Origin: Kiritimatiellia bacterium
GTDB taxonomy: Bacteria; Verrucomicrobiota; Kiritimatiellia; RFP12; UBA1067
Length of the DNA stretch: 64,000 nucleotides
Direction of reading: 5' to 3'
Assembly: GCA_017405115.1 (NCBI GenBank)
Contig: JAFRBA010000043.1
Coordinates: 8,831-72,830 of the forward strand
Below the pieces are notes generated by a model, which saw only the letters and a list, made by a program, of their open reading frames with translations, was not told the origin of the DNA and ran no database searches. Within the stretch, counting starts at the first letter, position 1. Every line of letters begins with the position of its first letter. The translations under genes and the position numbers were made by a program. This document shows, one piece after another, positions 36,449-45,318 of the stretch.

Positions 36449-37845
36449 AGTTTCTGTTCCTGTTCCTGCCGATTACGCTGGCGGGATACTTTCTGCTTCC
36501 GTTCCGGTGGTACCTGAAGAACGTCTGGCTGCTTGCCGCAAGCCTCCTCTTCTACGCATGGGGCGAGCCGACGTTCGTGTTCGTAATGCTCGGTTCCATA
36601 GCCTTCAACTACCTCGCGGCGCTTCTGGTCGACGCCGTCCGCAGCCGACACGCCGCAGCAAGGGCGGCTCTTGCTGCAGCCGTTGCCGGGAACCTCGCCG
36701 TCATCGGCCTCTGGAAGTACGCCAATTTCGTCACGGCCACCCTGCGCGGCTGGTTCCCGTCCCTGCAGGGCGCCATCCCCCAGACGAGCTTCATACTGCC
36801 AATCGGAATTTCATTCTTCACGTTCCAGGCGCTCAGCTATGTCGTGGACGTCGCGCGCGGCAACGTGAAGGTGCAGCGCAACCCGCTCAAGCTCGCGCTC
36901 TACATCGCGCTCTTTCCGCAGCTGATCGCAGGCCCCATCGTGCGGTACTCGACGGTCTGCGAGCAGATCGAGCACCGCCGCACCACGCTGGACATGTTCA
37001 GCCGCGGCATCGTGCGCTTCCTGTACGGCTTCAACAAGAAGATGCTCCTGGCGAACATCTTCGCGGTCGTCGCCGACAGGGCGTTCGGAATGCCCGACCC
37101 GGACTGCGGCATGGCATGGCTTGGAGCGATATGCTACACGCTCCAGATATTCTTCGACTTCAGCGGCTACTCCGACATGGCGATAGGCCTCGGTCTCGTG
37201 TTCGGCTTCCGTTTCCTGGAGAACTTCGACTATCCGTACATATCGAAGTCTGTCACCGAGTTCTGGCGGCGCTGGCACATGTCGCTCGGCAGCTGGTTCC
37301 GCGACTACGTGTACTTTCCTCTCGGCGGCTCGCGCGTAGGCAGGGCGCGACTCGTCTTCAACCTTGCCGTCGTCTGGACCTTGACGGGCGTCTGGCACGG
37401 CGCCAACTGGACTTTTATCCTGTGGGGCGCGCTGTACGGAGTGCTGATAACGGCCGAGAAGCTGACGGACCTTCCGCGGCGAATCGACGCAAGTCCGCTG
37501 CTGCGCGCCGTCTACCAGCCGTTCACCTTGGTCGCGGTCGTCCTCGGGTGGGTGCTGTTCCGGGCGACGGACCTTCCGTCCGCCGGCGGCTACCTGAGGG
37601 CGATGTTCGGCGGCGGGGACGGCTCCGTGCCGGGGCTTGCCGCGCACCAGCTCGGCGAGATCGCTGTCGTCCTTGCGTTCGGCGTTCTCCTTTCCACGCC
37701 GCTCGTGCGCAATCTGCGCCTGCGCTTCGACGGTTCGGCGACGGCCGCGGCGCTCGACGGAGTCGTGCAGCTTGCGCTGTTCCTCTGCGGGGTCTCGTAT
37801 CTCGTCGTCTCCGCCTACAACCCGTTCATCTACTTCAACTTCTGA
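36430..37845 (+). CDS. MBOAT-family O-acyltransferase (AlgI/DltB-like)
   Basis: The protein has 471 residues with many membrane segments. It starts MLFTSIEFLFLFLPI, as AlgI proteins do, and contains the family blocks SFFTFQALSYVVDVARG, FPQLIAGPIVRYS, GYSDMAIGLG, EFWRRWHMSLGSWFRDYVYFPLGG and TGVWHGANWTFILWG with the active-site His. MBOAT proteins pass acyl groups across the inner membrane for O-acetylation of exported polysaccharide. The partner expected for this job, an AlgJ/AlgX-like protein, is encoded 1 bp downstream, so the pair probably acetylates the surface polysaccharide made by the nearby glycosyltransferases. No strong ribosome site is seen at ATG 36430. Confidence 0.92.
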   Translation: MLFTSIEFLFLFLPITLAGYFLLPFRWYLKNVWLLAASLLFYAWGEPTFVFVMLGSIAFNYLAALLVDAVRSRHAAARAALAAAVAGNLAVIGLWKYANFVTATLRGWFPSLQGAIPQTSFILPIGISFFTFQALSYVVDVARGNVKVQRNPLKLALYIALFPQLIAGPIVRYSTVCEQIEHRRTTLDMFSRGIVRFLYGFNKKMLLANIFAVVADRAFGMPDPDCGMAWLGAICYTLQIFFDFSGYSDMAIGLGLVFGFRFLENFDYPYISKSVTEFWRRWHMSLGSWFRDYVYFPLGGSRVGRARLVFNLAVVWTLTGVWHGANWTFILWGALYGVLITAEKLTDLPRRIDASPLLRAVYQPFTLVAVVLGWVLFRATDLPSAGGYLRAMFGGGDGSVPGLAAHQLGEIAVVLAFGVLLSTPLVRNLRLRFDGSATAAALDGVVQLALFLCGVSYLVVSAYNPFIYFNF

Positions 37846-37846
37846 C

Positions 37847-39082
37847 ATGGCAAGGGCTGACATCGCAAGACTGGTAGCGGCAGGCGTTTTCATCGCGCTC
37901 TGCGCGTCAATCGCCGTCCCCACGGTCGCCACGTTCTGCGACGCCTTCGGGGAGAAAGCCAGGGGCGCGAAGCGCAGGCCCGCCGTCGCGGAGCGCATCA
38001 AGAAAGCGCGTGGCGCGATGGAGTCCGAGTTCCCCCAGAGACTGTCGTTCGTCGATCTCAACGGGCTCTTCCTCCGCCTAATCGGCCAGCACTTCTGCAA
38101 CGGAGTCGTAAAGACCGAGCCCCACGACATCCTTCTGCAGCCGAACGCCAGGCCCGTGAGGACCAAGAAGGCCGCGAAGAAGATGCGCCAGTTCGCCGAT
38201 TTCTGCGCCAGGCACGGGGCCAGGTTCCTGTACGTGCAGCTGCCGCGCAAGCTCGACGTCCGCGACCGCATGCTTCCCGCAGGCGTCGAGGAGCGGTCAA
38301 ACGGAAACATCCGCAAGATGCTCAGGTCCTTCAGGGAGGCGGGCGTCGAAATCGTGGACATGTGCGGGGAGTTCGCCGCCACGCCGGACGACGTGGCGCG
38401 CAACTTCTACCGCACCGACCACCACTGGCGCAACGACGCGGCGTTCCGTGCGGCCGGACGGCTCGCGGCGGAGATAGCGGCGAGATGCGCCGCGCCGGAG
38501 GCCGACGCCCGCCGCGCTGCGGAGCTGCTTTCGCCGGAGTCGTGGACGCGCGAGGTGCATCCGTCGTGCTTCCTCGGCAGCCTCGGCCGCCGCACCGGAT
38601 CGCTCTTCTCCGGGCTGGACGACCTGACGGTGCTGCGTCCGAAGTTCGATACGCGGATGTCCATAGTCGTGCCGTCGAAGGGCGTCGACCTTGTCGGAAC
38701 GTTCGAGGAGACGAACATGCGCAGGGCCGACGAGGCGCTTTCGTCGTCGTCGTCGTTCGTGACGGACGCCTACTCGGCGCTCTACGTGGGCGGGATATAT
38801 CCGCAGGTCGTCCACGAGAACCCCTCCGCCCCGCTTCGCAAGCGCGTGCTGCTGATAGGCGACAGCTTCGCACGGCCGGTGGAGGCGTTCCTTTCGGTGG
38901 CCGTCGGAAGGCTTGACGTCGTCGATCCGCGGCGGACGGCGAAACGCTTCTCCCTGGCAGACTACGTGCGGCAGACGAAGCCCGACATCGTGATACAGAT
39001 GGTCAATCCTAGCTCCTTCAACGTCGACAAGATGAAGGGCTCGAAGACCGGCCGCGCCGTCATGTTCGACTACGGGCTGTAG
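37847..39082 (+). CDS. AlgJ/AlgX-like SGNH acetyltransferase
   Basis: The protein has 411 residues from ATG 37847. An N-terminal membrane anchor (IARLVAAGVFIALCASIAV) leads to a periplasmic SGNH-type domain. It has the YRTDHHW motif of the AlgJ/AlgX (DHHW) family and a second block RVLLIGDSFARPVEAFL with the GDSF serine; PDIVIQMVNPSSF ends the fold. Such proteins take acetyl groups delivered by the MBOAT partner and place them on the polysaccharide. The gene begins 1 bp after the MBOAT stop with no ribosome site, so it relies on coupled translation. A longer in-frame start inside the MBOAT gene is rejected because the anchor begins at 37847. Confidence 0.82.
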   Translation: MARADIARLVAAGVFIALCASIAVPTVATFCDAFGEKARGAKRRPAVAERIKKARGAMESEFPQRLSFVDLNGLFLRLIGQHFCNGVVKTEPHDILLQPNARPVRTKKAAKKMRQFADFCARHGARFLYVQLPRKLDVRDRMLPAGVEERSNGNIRKMLRSFREAGVEIVDMCGEFAATPDDVARNFYRTDHHWRNDAAFRAAGRLAAEIAARCAAPEADARRAAELLSPESWTREVHPSCFLGSLGRRTGSLFSGLDDLTVLRPKFDTRMSIVVPSKGVDLVGTFEETNMRRADEALSSSSSFVTDAYSALYVGGIYPQVVHENPSAPLRKRVLLIGDSFARPVEAFLSVAVGRLDVVDPRRTAKRFSLADYVRQTKPDIVIQMVNPSSFNVDKMKGSKTGRAVMFDYGL

Positions 39083-39146
39083 CGCATGAAGTCCAGCCCC
39101 GCCAGGAAACTGCATGGTGCCGGAGCGTGACCGCGGGGAATTTTGG

Positions 39147-39152
39147 TACAAT
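39147..39152 (+). promoter_or_regulatory. Extended -10 promoter, leaderless
   Basis: TTTTGGTACAATACG has the -10 box TACAAT at 39147-39152, 7 nt before ATG 39160, with no Shine-Dalgarno. Confidence 0.65.
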
Positions 39153-39159
39153 ACGCAAA

Positions 39160-40593
39160 ATGGTCATAGGGCACATATACAAATCGTTTGGCGGTGGCGG
39201 GATGCAACGCGGGATGGCGTCGATACTCGCCGTGCAGCACGCCATGGGACATGAACTTGTCGTGTTCACGCGCGAACCGCGAATGGAAACCGACTTTGAG
39301 CTGGGAGTTCCGTTCCGGCATGTCGTGATCGGAGACGCCGGCATGGGCGACGCCCCCATCCCGACAAGGGCCTTGAAGCTGCGCTCGGCCATGTCCGAGA
39401 CGCGGTGCGACCTGGTTGTTCACCATGAATACTACGCGAAGTATGCCGTAGCCGACCTGCGTCTCATCGAGGAGATGGGCATTCCGGCAGTCTTCCAGTG
39501 GCACAGCTGCTTCAGTGCGCTCAACATGGAGAGTCGATGGGATGGGCACGTGCTTGAGCATCTCGAAGGAATAGCAAGGCACGTGGCGTGCTTCATTACG
39601 CTGTCAAGCATGGACAAGACCTTTTTCGAGCTGATGGGGGTGCCTGCAGTGCACATTCCGTACGCCGACCCGGACTTGTTCGACGGCGTTCCCGTTCATG
39701 GAGACGGGCACAAGCTCCTGTGGTCGGGGCGCATTGTGCCGGGAAAGCGGCCATTGCACGCGCTGCAGATACTTGAGAAGGTTCTTGAGCGTTTTCCTGA
39801 CGCCATGCTTACGATGCTTGGCGACGGTTCCATGCGCGTCCGCGTCGAGAAGTACCTAGCGGAGCGTCCGGGGCTGGCGGAGCATGTCGTGATGCCGGGC
39901 TTTGTGAACGACGTGGCTCCATATCTACGCGAGGCGGACGTCTATCTCGTCACTACGACCTACGAGGGATTCATGCATTCCCTTGTGGAGGCGAAGATGG
40001 CCGCCCTGCCTACGGTCGGCTACCGGATGGACTACCTCGACACCACCCGCCCCGGAACCGGCTACTGCACCGTTCCCCAGGGCGACGTCGACGCCGCCGC
40101 GGCCGAGGTCTGCAGGCTTCTCGCCGATCCGGACGAGCGGCGTCGCCTGGGTGCATTGGCGCGCAAAGACTTCGAGTCGTTTCTCCGTCTGGACCTGAAG
40201 TCTCTGTATGCCGAGGCTTTTGAGGTGGCCTTGCATCGGAGTCGCCGACCGCAGCCGGAAGCGTCTGCGGCAGCCGACGTGCTGCGCGTTCTGCTCGACC
40301 ATGTCGACAGTCACGCCCGCGAACGGATGGTCGAGATGGAAATCAGCGCCGAAAAGAGTCGTTGTCTAATTGAGGAACTTCGCCGCAGTGCGGAGAAAGA
40401 CAAGAGTCTCAAGGAGAAGTTGCGCGCCAGCAGGAACGAGCTGCGCAGTCTCAGGGAGAAGTTGCACGTCAGCAGGAAAAAGCTGCGCAGGCTCAAAAAA
40501 GAGCTGCGCACCAGGCGAGGTTCGTGGCTGACTCGCATGGGCAGGGCACTTGTCTGGCCAGTGAGGCGGCTTAAGAGGATGCTTTCACGATAA
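39160..40593 (+). CDS. GT4-type glycosyltransferase with C-terminal coiled coil
   Basis: The protein has 477 residues. GT-B fold features are KSFGGGGMQRGMASIL near the N-terminus, LLWSGRIVPGKRPLHAL, MLTMLGDGSM, VVMPGFVNDVAPYLREADVYLVTTTYEGF with the EGF donor-binding segment, and SLVEAKMAALPTVGY. After residue 370 comes a charged heptad-like coiled coil containing three repeats of a KEKLRxSRxELRxL unit, then a basic amphipathic tail (WPVRRLKRMLSR). It probably adds a sugar to a lipid-linked surface glycan at the inner membrane face. Convergent GT2 genes follow 8 bp after its stop. An earlier in-frame start at 39127 overlaps the promoter and is rejected. Confidence 0.86.
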   Translation: MVIGHIYKSFGGGGMQRGMASILAVQHAMGHELVVFTREPRMETDFELGVPFRHVVIGDAGMGDAPIPTRALKLRSAMSETRCDLVVHHEYYAKYAVADLRLIEEMGIPAVFQWHSCFSALNMESRWDGHVLEHLEGIARHVACFITLSSMDKTFFELMGVPAVHIPYADPDLFDGVPVHGDGHKLLWSGRIVPGKRPLHALQILEKVLERFPDAMLTMLGDGSMRVRVEKYLAERPGLAEHVVMPGFVNDVAPYLREADVYLVTTTYEGFMHSLVEAKMAALPTVGYRMDYLDTTRPGTGYCTVPQGDVDAAAAEVCRLLADPDERRRLGALARKDFESFLRLDLKSLYAEAFEVALHRSRRPQPEASAAADVLRVLLDHVDSHARERMVEMEISAEKSRCLIEELRRSAEKDKSLKEKLRASRNELRSLREKLHVSRKKLRRLKKELRTRRGSWLTRMGRALVWPVRRLKRMLSR

Positions 40594-40600
40594 GTCGAAT

Positions 40601-41794
40601 CTATCTTCTTCCGAGGAGACGGCGGAAGATGAACTTTACGCAGGCGCGGACGGAGTTCGGCCTCGTGTCGCGCTGCGTGCGCATCCGCTTTAGCTTCTTC
40701 TCCGCCATTTCCAGCTTCTTCTTCGCTGCCGCCAGACTCTTCTTTGCCGTTGCCAGCTTTTCGGATTCCGTCTTCGCCTTCTCGGCGGCACGGTTCTGCA
40801 TGTATGTCTGACGTGACAGTTTGCGGGAAAGGCTCCGCACCGACATGAGGTGCGCGGCCAGCATCTTGTCGTCTGGGGTGTTGCCGAGGGAGTCAAGCGC
40901 CTGTTGCGCCGTGTCGGCTGGCATTTGCGTGAAGACCCTCGCCATGTATTGAACGTTGCGTCGGGCAAGGTCGTTGGCAGAACGGGATCCCGACGCGGCA
41001 ACGATGGCCTGGATACTGTCCGTCTTCCACTCTGCAATTATGGCTCTGGAAGCGTTGAAGAAGCGAGTCAGGGCGCTGGGGTCTTCGAGCGCGGACGTCA
41101 TGACGGAGCCGGAGTGGATGCGCCTGGCATAATAGACGCGGTTGACGGCGGCTGCACGTCTGGCCAGCATGGTCGCAACGGGGGTGAACAGAGAGTCTGC
41201 GTTGTTGCCACCTTCGAGAAACCTCAGCCTTGGGTCTGAGAACAGCGACCTCCGGAACAGTCGCATCCATATGAAGCACGTGTAGTTTTCGAACTTCAGC
41301 GCAAGGTCCAGCATCTCGCCGCCGGTCATCGTCTTTCCGCACTGGACGTCGGTAAATTCCGCCTGGCTGTTTTTTGACCGAATGGCGGTGTCCACGGTTT
41401 CGGGAGAGCTTTCTTCGATGAAATGCCGCGCCTGGAACATAAGGAGGTCGAGGTTCTCGCGTGTTGCCTGCTCCACGAGGCTCGCGAACATGTCGGGCTC
41501 CGTCAGAAGGTCGTCGCTGTCGATGAAGTAGATGAAATCTCCGTGCGCCACCTCGATGGCGCGGTTGCGCGAGGCATCCGCCTTCAGGTTGACGCTGTTC
41601 GTGAGAACCTTCACGCGGTTGTCGCGCCTCGCGTATTCGGCGAGGATCGCCGGCGAGGCGTCGGTGGAGGCGTCGTCGTCGCAAAGGACTTCGATTTCGC
41701 GCAGTGTCTGCGCAAGCACCGAGTCGATGCATTCGCGCAGATATCGCTCTGCGTTGTGGACTGGCAGTATGACTGAGACGGCGGGGTTGCTCAT
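40601..41794 (-). CDS. GT2 glycosyltransferase with C-terminal coiled coil, copy 1
   Basis: The protein has 397 residues. The GT-A start VSVILPVHNAERYLRECIDS, the nucleotide-binding LCDDDASTDASP and the DXD-like DSDDLLTEPD identify a family 2 enzyme. A helical coiled coil from about residue 330 (EKAKTESEKLATAKKSLAAA) ends in RDTRPNSVRACVKFIFRRLL. The first 55 codons and the promoter are about 93 percent identical in DNA to copy 2 at 41870-43093, whereas the rest is diverged. In copy 1 the usual VDDAS is DDDAS. ATG 41794 lies 6 nt after TATAAT. It is probably involved in capsule or O-antigen synthesis. Confidence 0.88.
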   Translation of the reverse strand: MSNPAVSVILPVHNAERYLRECIDSVLAQTLREIEVLCDDDASTDASPAILAEYARRDNRVKVLTNSVNLKADASRNRAIEVAHGDFIYFIDSDDLLTEPDMFASLVEQATRENLDLLMFQARHFIEESSPETVDTAIRSKNSQAEFTDVQCGKTMTGGEMLDLALKFENYTCFIWMRLFRRSLFSDPRLRFLEGGNNADSLFTPVATMLARRAAAVNRVYYARRIHSGSVMTSALEDPSALTRFFNASRAIIAEWKTDSIQAIVAASGSRSANDLARRNVQYMARVFTQMPADTAQQALDSLGNTPDDKMLAAHLMSVRSLSRKLSRQTYMQNRAAEKAKTESEKLATAKKSLAAAKKKLEMAEKKLKRMRTQRDTRPNSVRACVKFIFRRLLGRR

Positions 41795-41800
41795 GGCGTA

Positions 41801-41806
41801 ATTATA
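41801..41806 (-). promoter_or_regulatory. Extended -10 promoter, leaderless
   Basis: Minus-strand GTGGTATAATTACGCC has TATAAT at 41806-41801, 6 nt before ATG 41794. It is nearly identical to the promoter at 43100-43105. Confidence 0.7.
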
Positions 41807-41869
41807 CCACAACCAGCTGCGGGGGGGTGGCAAACGGCCTTGGCAAATGGCAGTCGGGGCGCCTTTGGA

Positions 41870-43093
41870 CTACGGGCTCTGGCGCCTAAAGCCCAGCCTG
41901 GACAGGAGGCGTCTGAAGACGAACGCCAGACACGCGCGAACGGAGTTCGGCCGTGAATCGCGTTGACCAAGCGCCTTCTGCAGGCGGGCTTTTGCCTCGC
42001 GGAGCTGAACATCCTGCTTTGCCAGGCGCTCTTTTGTCCTCGCCAGCCGCTCGCGCTCCGACTCCAGTCTTTCCTCCGCCGCCTTTAGGCGGACGGCATA
42101 TTGCGTGGCCATGTTCAGCTTGCGCGAAAGGGCCCGGACAGTCTTCAGGTGGGCGACGGCCAGCCGGTCGTGTAAGCCGGAGCCGAAGCCGTCAAGGATC
42201 TGCTGCGCGTCGTCTTCGGGCATCTGGGCGAACAAGGTGCCCATGTGCCGCAGGAACCCGCCGCCGATGTCGTTGGCTGCGATTGAGCCTGCCGCCGCGA
42301 TGCGCGCCTGCACGCGTTCGGAGACCCATTCAAGGAAGATCGACTTCTCCTTCTCGAAACGCCAGGCTAGATTCGTGGGGTCCATCCACTCGGTCGCCAT
42401 CACCGAGCCGATCCGGATCCGGTGGCCGTAGCATATGCGGTTGACGGCGCAGGCGCGTTCGGCGGACAGTGTGGCAAGAGGCGTGAACACCGTGTCGTCA
42501 TAGTTGGTGCCTTCGATGAATCTTAGGTTGGCGCGGCGGATGCATTCGGTTCTGAACAGACGGGTCCAGAGATAGCAGTTGTAGACGCCGAGCTTCCGGG
42601 TCATGTCCAGAAGCTGTCCGCCAGGCATCACCTTTCCGCAGAGCGAGTCGGGCAGCGTTGCCATGGATTTCTTTCGGGAGAACGCCGCCTTGGCGGATTC
42701 GGGAAAGTCGTCCTCGAAGAACTGCCTTGCCGCGAAAAGGACCATGTCGAGTCCGTCGCGCTCCGCAAGCGAGACGAGGTCCGCAAGGGCGTCCGGCTCC
42801 GGCAGAATGTCGTCGTTGTCGATGAAGAAGATGAACTCTCCGCGCGCCGCGTCAAGGCCGGTGTTGCGGGACGTGCCGGACTTCCTGTTGGAGCTGTTCG
42901 TGATCACCCGCACGCGGGAGTCTCTTTTCGCGTATTCGGCGAGGATCGCCGGCGAGGAGTCGGTGGAGGCGTCGTCGACGCAGATCACCTCGATCTCGCG
43001 CAGTGTCTGCGCGAGCACCGAGTCGATGCATTCGCGCAGATATCGCTCTGCGTCGTGGACCGGCAGTATAACTGAGACGGCGGGGTTGCTCAT
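41870..43093 (-). CDS. GT2 glycosyltransferase with C-terminal coiled coil, copy 2
   Basis: The protein has 407 residues. It starts VSVILPVHDAERYLRECIDS, then VICVDDASTDSSP, FFIDNDDILPEPD for nucleotide-sugar and metal binding, and an acceptor-domain region with FIEGTNYDDTVFTPLATL. The C-terminal third is a coiled coil (AAEERLESERERLARTKERL) ending in QRDSRPNSVRACLAFVFRRLL, nearly the same tail as copy 1. A longer frame up to 43333 exists, but the TATAAT box 6 nt before ATG 43093 and the copy 1 alignment fix the start. This is a tandem duplicate of copy 1 with a conserved 5' end. No terminator is seen between them, but each has its own promoter. Confidence 0.88.
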   Translation of the reverse strand: MSNPAVSVILPVHDAERYLRECIDSVLAQTLREIEVICVDDASTDSSPAILAEYAKRDSRVRVITNSSNRKSGTSRNTGLDAARGEFIFFIDNDDILPEPDALADLVSLAERDGLDMVLFAARQFFEDDFPESAKAAFSRKKSMATLPDSLCGKVMPGGQLLDMTRKLGVYNCYLWTRLFRTECIRRANLRFIEGTNYDDTVFTPLATLSAERACAVNRICYGHRIRIGSVMATEWMDPTNLAWRFEKEKSIFLEWVSERVQARIAAAGSIAANDIGGGFLRHMGTLFAQMPEDDAQQILDGFGSGLHDRLAVAHLKTVRALSRKLNMATQYAVRLKAAEERLESERERLARTKERLAKQDVQLREAKARLQKALGQRDSRPNSVRACLAFVFRRLLSRLGFRRQSP

Positions 43094-43099
43094 GGCGTA

Positions 43100-43105
43100 A
43101 TTATA
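43100..43105 (-). promoter_or_regulatory. Extended -10 promoter, leaderless
   Basis: Minus-strand ATGGTATAATTACGCC has TATAAT at 43105-43100, 6 nt before ATG 43093; duplicate of the promoter at 41801-41806. Confidence 0.7.
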
Positions 43106-43253
43106 CCATAACCAGCTGCGCCGGGGGTGTTGACAAACTAGGACGGCGAGGGCGCCTTTGGGCGACCACAGCGTCATGGCATAGAATGTTCGCGCTTTGT
43201 CGACCTCGGCGAAATGAGATTTCCGTGCGGAACAAATCTCCGCTTCCTGCAGC

Positions 43254-44258
43254 TCAGTCGGGGGCGCTACCCGCATGCTTGCGTCCGCCTCCGCGCCTGC
43301 GCAGGAATCCGACGCGGCCTTCGGCCCGGCCATGCCGCTCGTAGTGCAGAAGCGGATTCACATCTTCTTCTGCGACGTCGCGGTTGTTCTTCAGGTAGCC
43401 CAGTCCGCTGAAGACCGGCCCAGGGTCGCACCCAATCCGCCACCCGATGGAAAGGTAGTGGTGGGCGGGATCCTCGCCGCCCAGCATATAGCCGTAGGAG
43501 TCCGCGTACCATTTGCCGTCGAAGAACGGCGAAGACTCCACGACGGCCAACTCGCGGTCGTCCACGTCTGCGGGGGCGGGCGCATGCTTAAGCCTCAGCC
43601 TCCAGAGGGATTCACCGACGAGCTTCGATGAGGAGAGACGGTCGCTGCCGGATCCGTCGGAGTACCTTAGCACCACGCGCCCGAGGCGGACGGGCTGGTA
43701 CTTCGCCGAATGGCGGATGACGAGGTCCCAGTCTTCCTTGCTGCACACCGCGGGGTCGAAGCCGCCGAACTCCGCGACGAGGTCGCGGTGGTGGCAGTAG
43801 ACGCCGATGTCGATGAAGTTCCACTTCAGCAGTATGGTGCGCGAGAACGGCTCGTCGAGCACCGTGCCGGCTTCGCGCCGCACGAGGGCCGCGTAGAAGT
43901 TCCTGGCTCCCGGATTGGCCCTGATTCCGTCTGCGAACGTCTGCAGGAATTCGGGCAGAGCCTCGTTGTCGGAATCGAGGTATGCGATCCACGTGCCGGA
44001 TGATGCCTCGAGGGCCGCGTTTCTCGCGGCGCACACGCCGCCGTGCGGCAGCTCTAGGACGCGGATGCGCCCGCTGGCCAGCTCGGCGGCATATCGGCGG
44101 GCAATCATTTCCACCGTGCCGTCGGTGGAGCCGTCGTCGGCCACGACGAGCTCGAAGTCGCGGAATGTCTGGCGAAGGATGGAGTCAATGGCCGTGCAGA
44201 GCGAATGTGCGCGGTTGTACGTCGCCGTTATGACCGAGAAGAAAACGTTCGCCGGACG
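43254..44258 (-). CDS. GT2 glycosyltransferase lacking a canonical start, in frame after a TAG
   Basis: The frame encodes a GT2 enzyme: FSVITATYNRAHSLCTAIDS, LVVADDGSTDGT, LPHGGVCAARNAAL and YLDSDNEALPEF, plus a C-terminal region ending GFLRRRGGGRKHAG. The expected N-terminus (about 44243) has no ATG, GTG or TTG before it; the first GTG, 44144, would delete the first beta strand and part of the nucleotide site. Going upstream, the frame meets the TAG stop of the preceding GT2 gene at 44261-44259, in the same frame. So it may use a rare start codon (for example GTT 44246) by translational coupling, or the TAG may be read through or be a mutation or assembly error. Coordinates give the open frame after TAG. 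Confidence 0.7.
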   Translation of the reverse strand, partial: RPANVFFSVITATYNRAHSLCTAIDSILRQTFRDFELVVADDGSTDGTVEMIARRYAAELASGRIRVLELPHGGVCAARNAALEASSGTWIAYLDSDNEALPEFLQTFADGIRANPGARNFYAALVRREAGTVLDEPFSRTILLKWNFIDIGVYCHHRDLVAEFGGFDPAVCSKEDWDLVIRHSAKYQPVRLGRVVLRYSDGSGSDRLSSSKLVGESLWRLRLKHAPAPADVDDRELAVVESSPFFDGKWYADSYGYMLGGEDPAHHYLSIGWRIGCDPGPVFSGLGYLKNNRDVAEEDVNPLLHYERHGRAEGRVGFLRRRGGGRKHAGSAPD

Positions 44259-45194
44259 CTATCCGCAGCGTGTCGCGGGCGCATCGGGCCCTGATTGCGC
44301 CGAAACCGGGGGGCTTGCCGGCTTCGGGCGGAAGGAGAGCCCTGCGAAGAGCCCCGAGAAAAGGGCCTTGAATCTGGCGAGGCGGTGCCCGCGTGCGCGG
44401 AAGAGGATCCTGGCGAGGTTCAGCGCCGTCTTGGCGAAGTAGTAGGCGAGCCCGCGAAGGCCCTCGCGGCGGTACACGAAGAGCTCGTTGCGGAAGGCGT
44501 AGAAGTAGCGCGGGATGCGCGCGGGGACGTCCACGGCGACGTTGGAGGCCGCGGAGCCGGTGATCGCGTGCGTCACGACGCTCGCGGGGACCACGTAGCA
44601 GGGGCGCTTGCGCGAGACGCGCCGCGTCCACTCCAGGTCGTCGCACCATATGAAGAAGTCGGCGATCGGCAGCCCGAAGCGGCGGACGGACTCCGCGCGG
44701 AAGAAGAGCGACACGAACGTGGCCATCTGCGCGGGAACCGGCTCGGCTCCCGCAAGCGCCTCGTCGGGTATCTTCGCGTAGGGGGTGCTCCTCTGGCGGT
44801 TCATGGGGCACGTCGCGCCGGAGGGCAGGAGGCATTTCGACGAGAGCCAGCCGACGCCGTCGCCGAGCGCGCCGTCCGCCTCCAGCAGCCTCTCGAGGGC
44901 GTCGGGCGCGGGCAGCACGTCGTCGTCCATTATCCACAGCCGCCCGTAGCCGCGCCGCAGGGCCTCGGCAATGCCGAAGGCGAAGCCTCCCGCGCCGCCG
45001 AGGTTCGCGCCGGTGTTCACATAGGAGAAGCCTTCGCGGAGGCGCGGGCGGACGGCGTCGGCGGTGCCGTCGGTCGAGGCGTTGTCGACCACGAGCACGT
45101 CGCACGCGGCAGTCTGCCCCGCGACTGCTTCGAGGCAGGCGAGCAGCATCGCCTTCCTGTTGAACGTTACGATGATGGCGACAGTTTCGGACAT
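44259..45194 (-). CDS. GT2 glycosyltransferase, GlfT/rhamnosyltransferase-like
   Basis: The protein has 311 residues from ATG 45194. It begins SETVAIIVTFNRKAMLLACL, then DVLVVDNASTDGTADAV, GANLGGAGGFAFGIAEAL (typical of GlfT2-like and rhamnosyltransferase-like enzymes), and LWIMDDDVLPAPDALERLL with the DDD metal motif. FFIWCDDLEWTRRVSRKR holds the likely catalytic acid, and a basic helix-rich C-terminus follows. It probably adds galactofuranose or rhamnose to a surface polymer. ATG 45200 (MRMSE) is also possible but lies 2 nt from the -10 box; ATG 45194 fits the 8-nt spacing of the leaderless pattern. It ends in frame with the next GT2 gene. Confidence 0.88.
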   Translation of the reverse strand: MSETVAIIVTFNRKAMLLACLEAVAGQTAACDVLVVDNASTDGTADAVRPRLREGFSYVNTGANLGGAGGFAFGIAEALRRGYGRLWIMDDDVLPAPDALERLLEADGALGDGVGWLSSKCLLPSGATCPMNRQRSTPYAKIPDEALAGAEPVPAQMATFVSLFFRAESVRRFGLPIADFFIWCDDLEWTRRVSRKRPCYVVPASVVTHAITGSAASNVAVDVPARIPRYFYAFRNELFVYRREGLRGLAYYFAKTALNLARILFRARGHRLARFKALFSGLFAGLSFRPKPASPPVSAQSGPDAPATRCG

Positions 45195-45202
45195 GCGCAT
45201 GT

Positions 45203-45208
45203 ATTATA
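45203..45208 (-). promoter_or_regulatory. Extended -10 promoter, leaderless
   Basis: Minus-strand TTTTGGTATAATACATG has TATAAT at 45208-45203, 8 nt before ATG 45194. Confidence 0.7.
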
Positions 45209-45318
45209 CCAAAAGCCGGTGCAGTGGTGCATCCGCTAATCGCGCATCCGCTACGACTGGGACCGCGCCCCACCCACCTACTGCACGAAGATTGTCGTGG
45301 ATGTGTTTGAGTTTTTAA

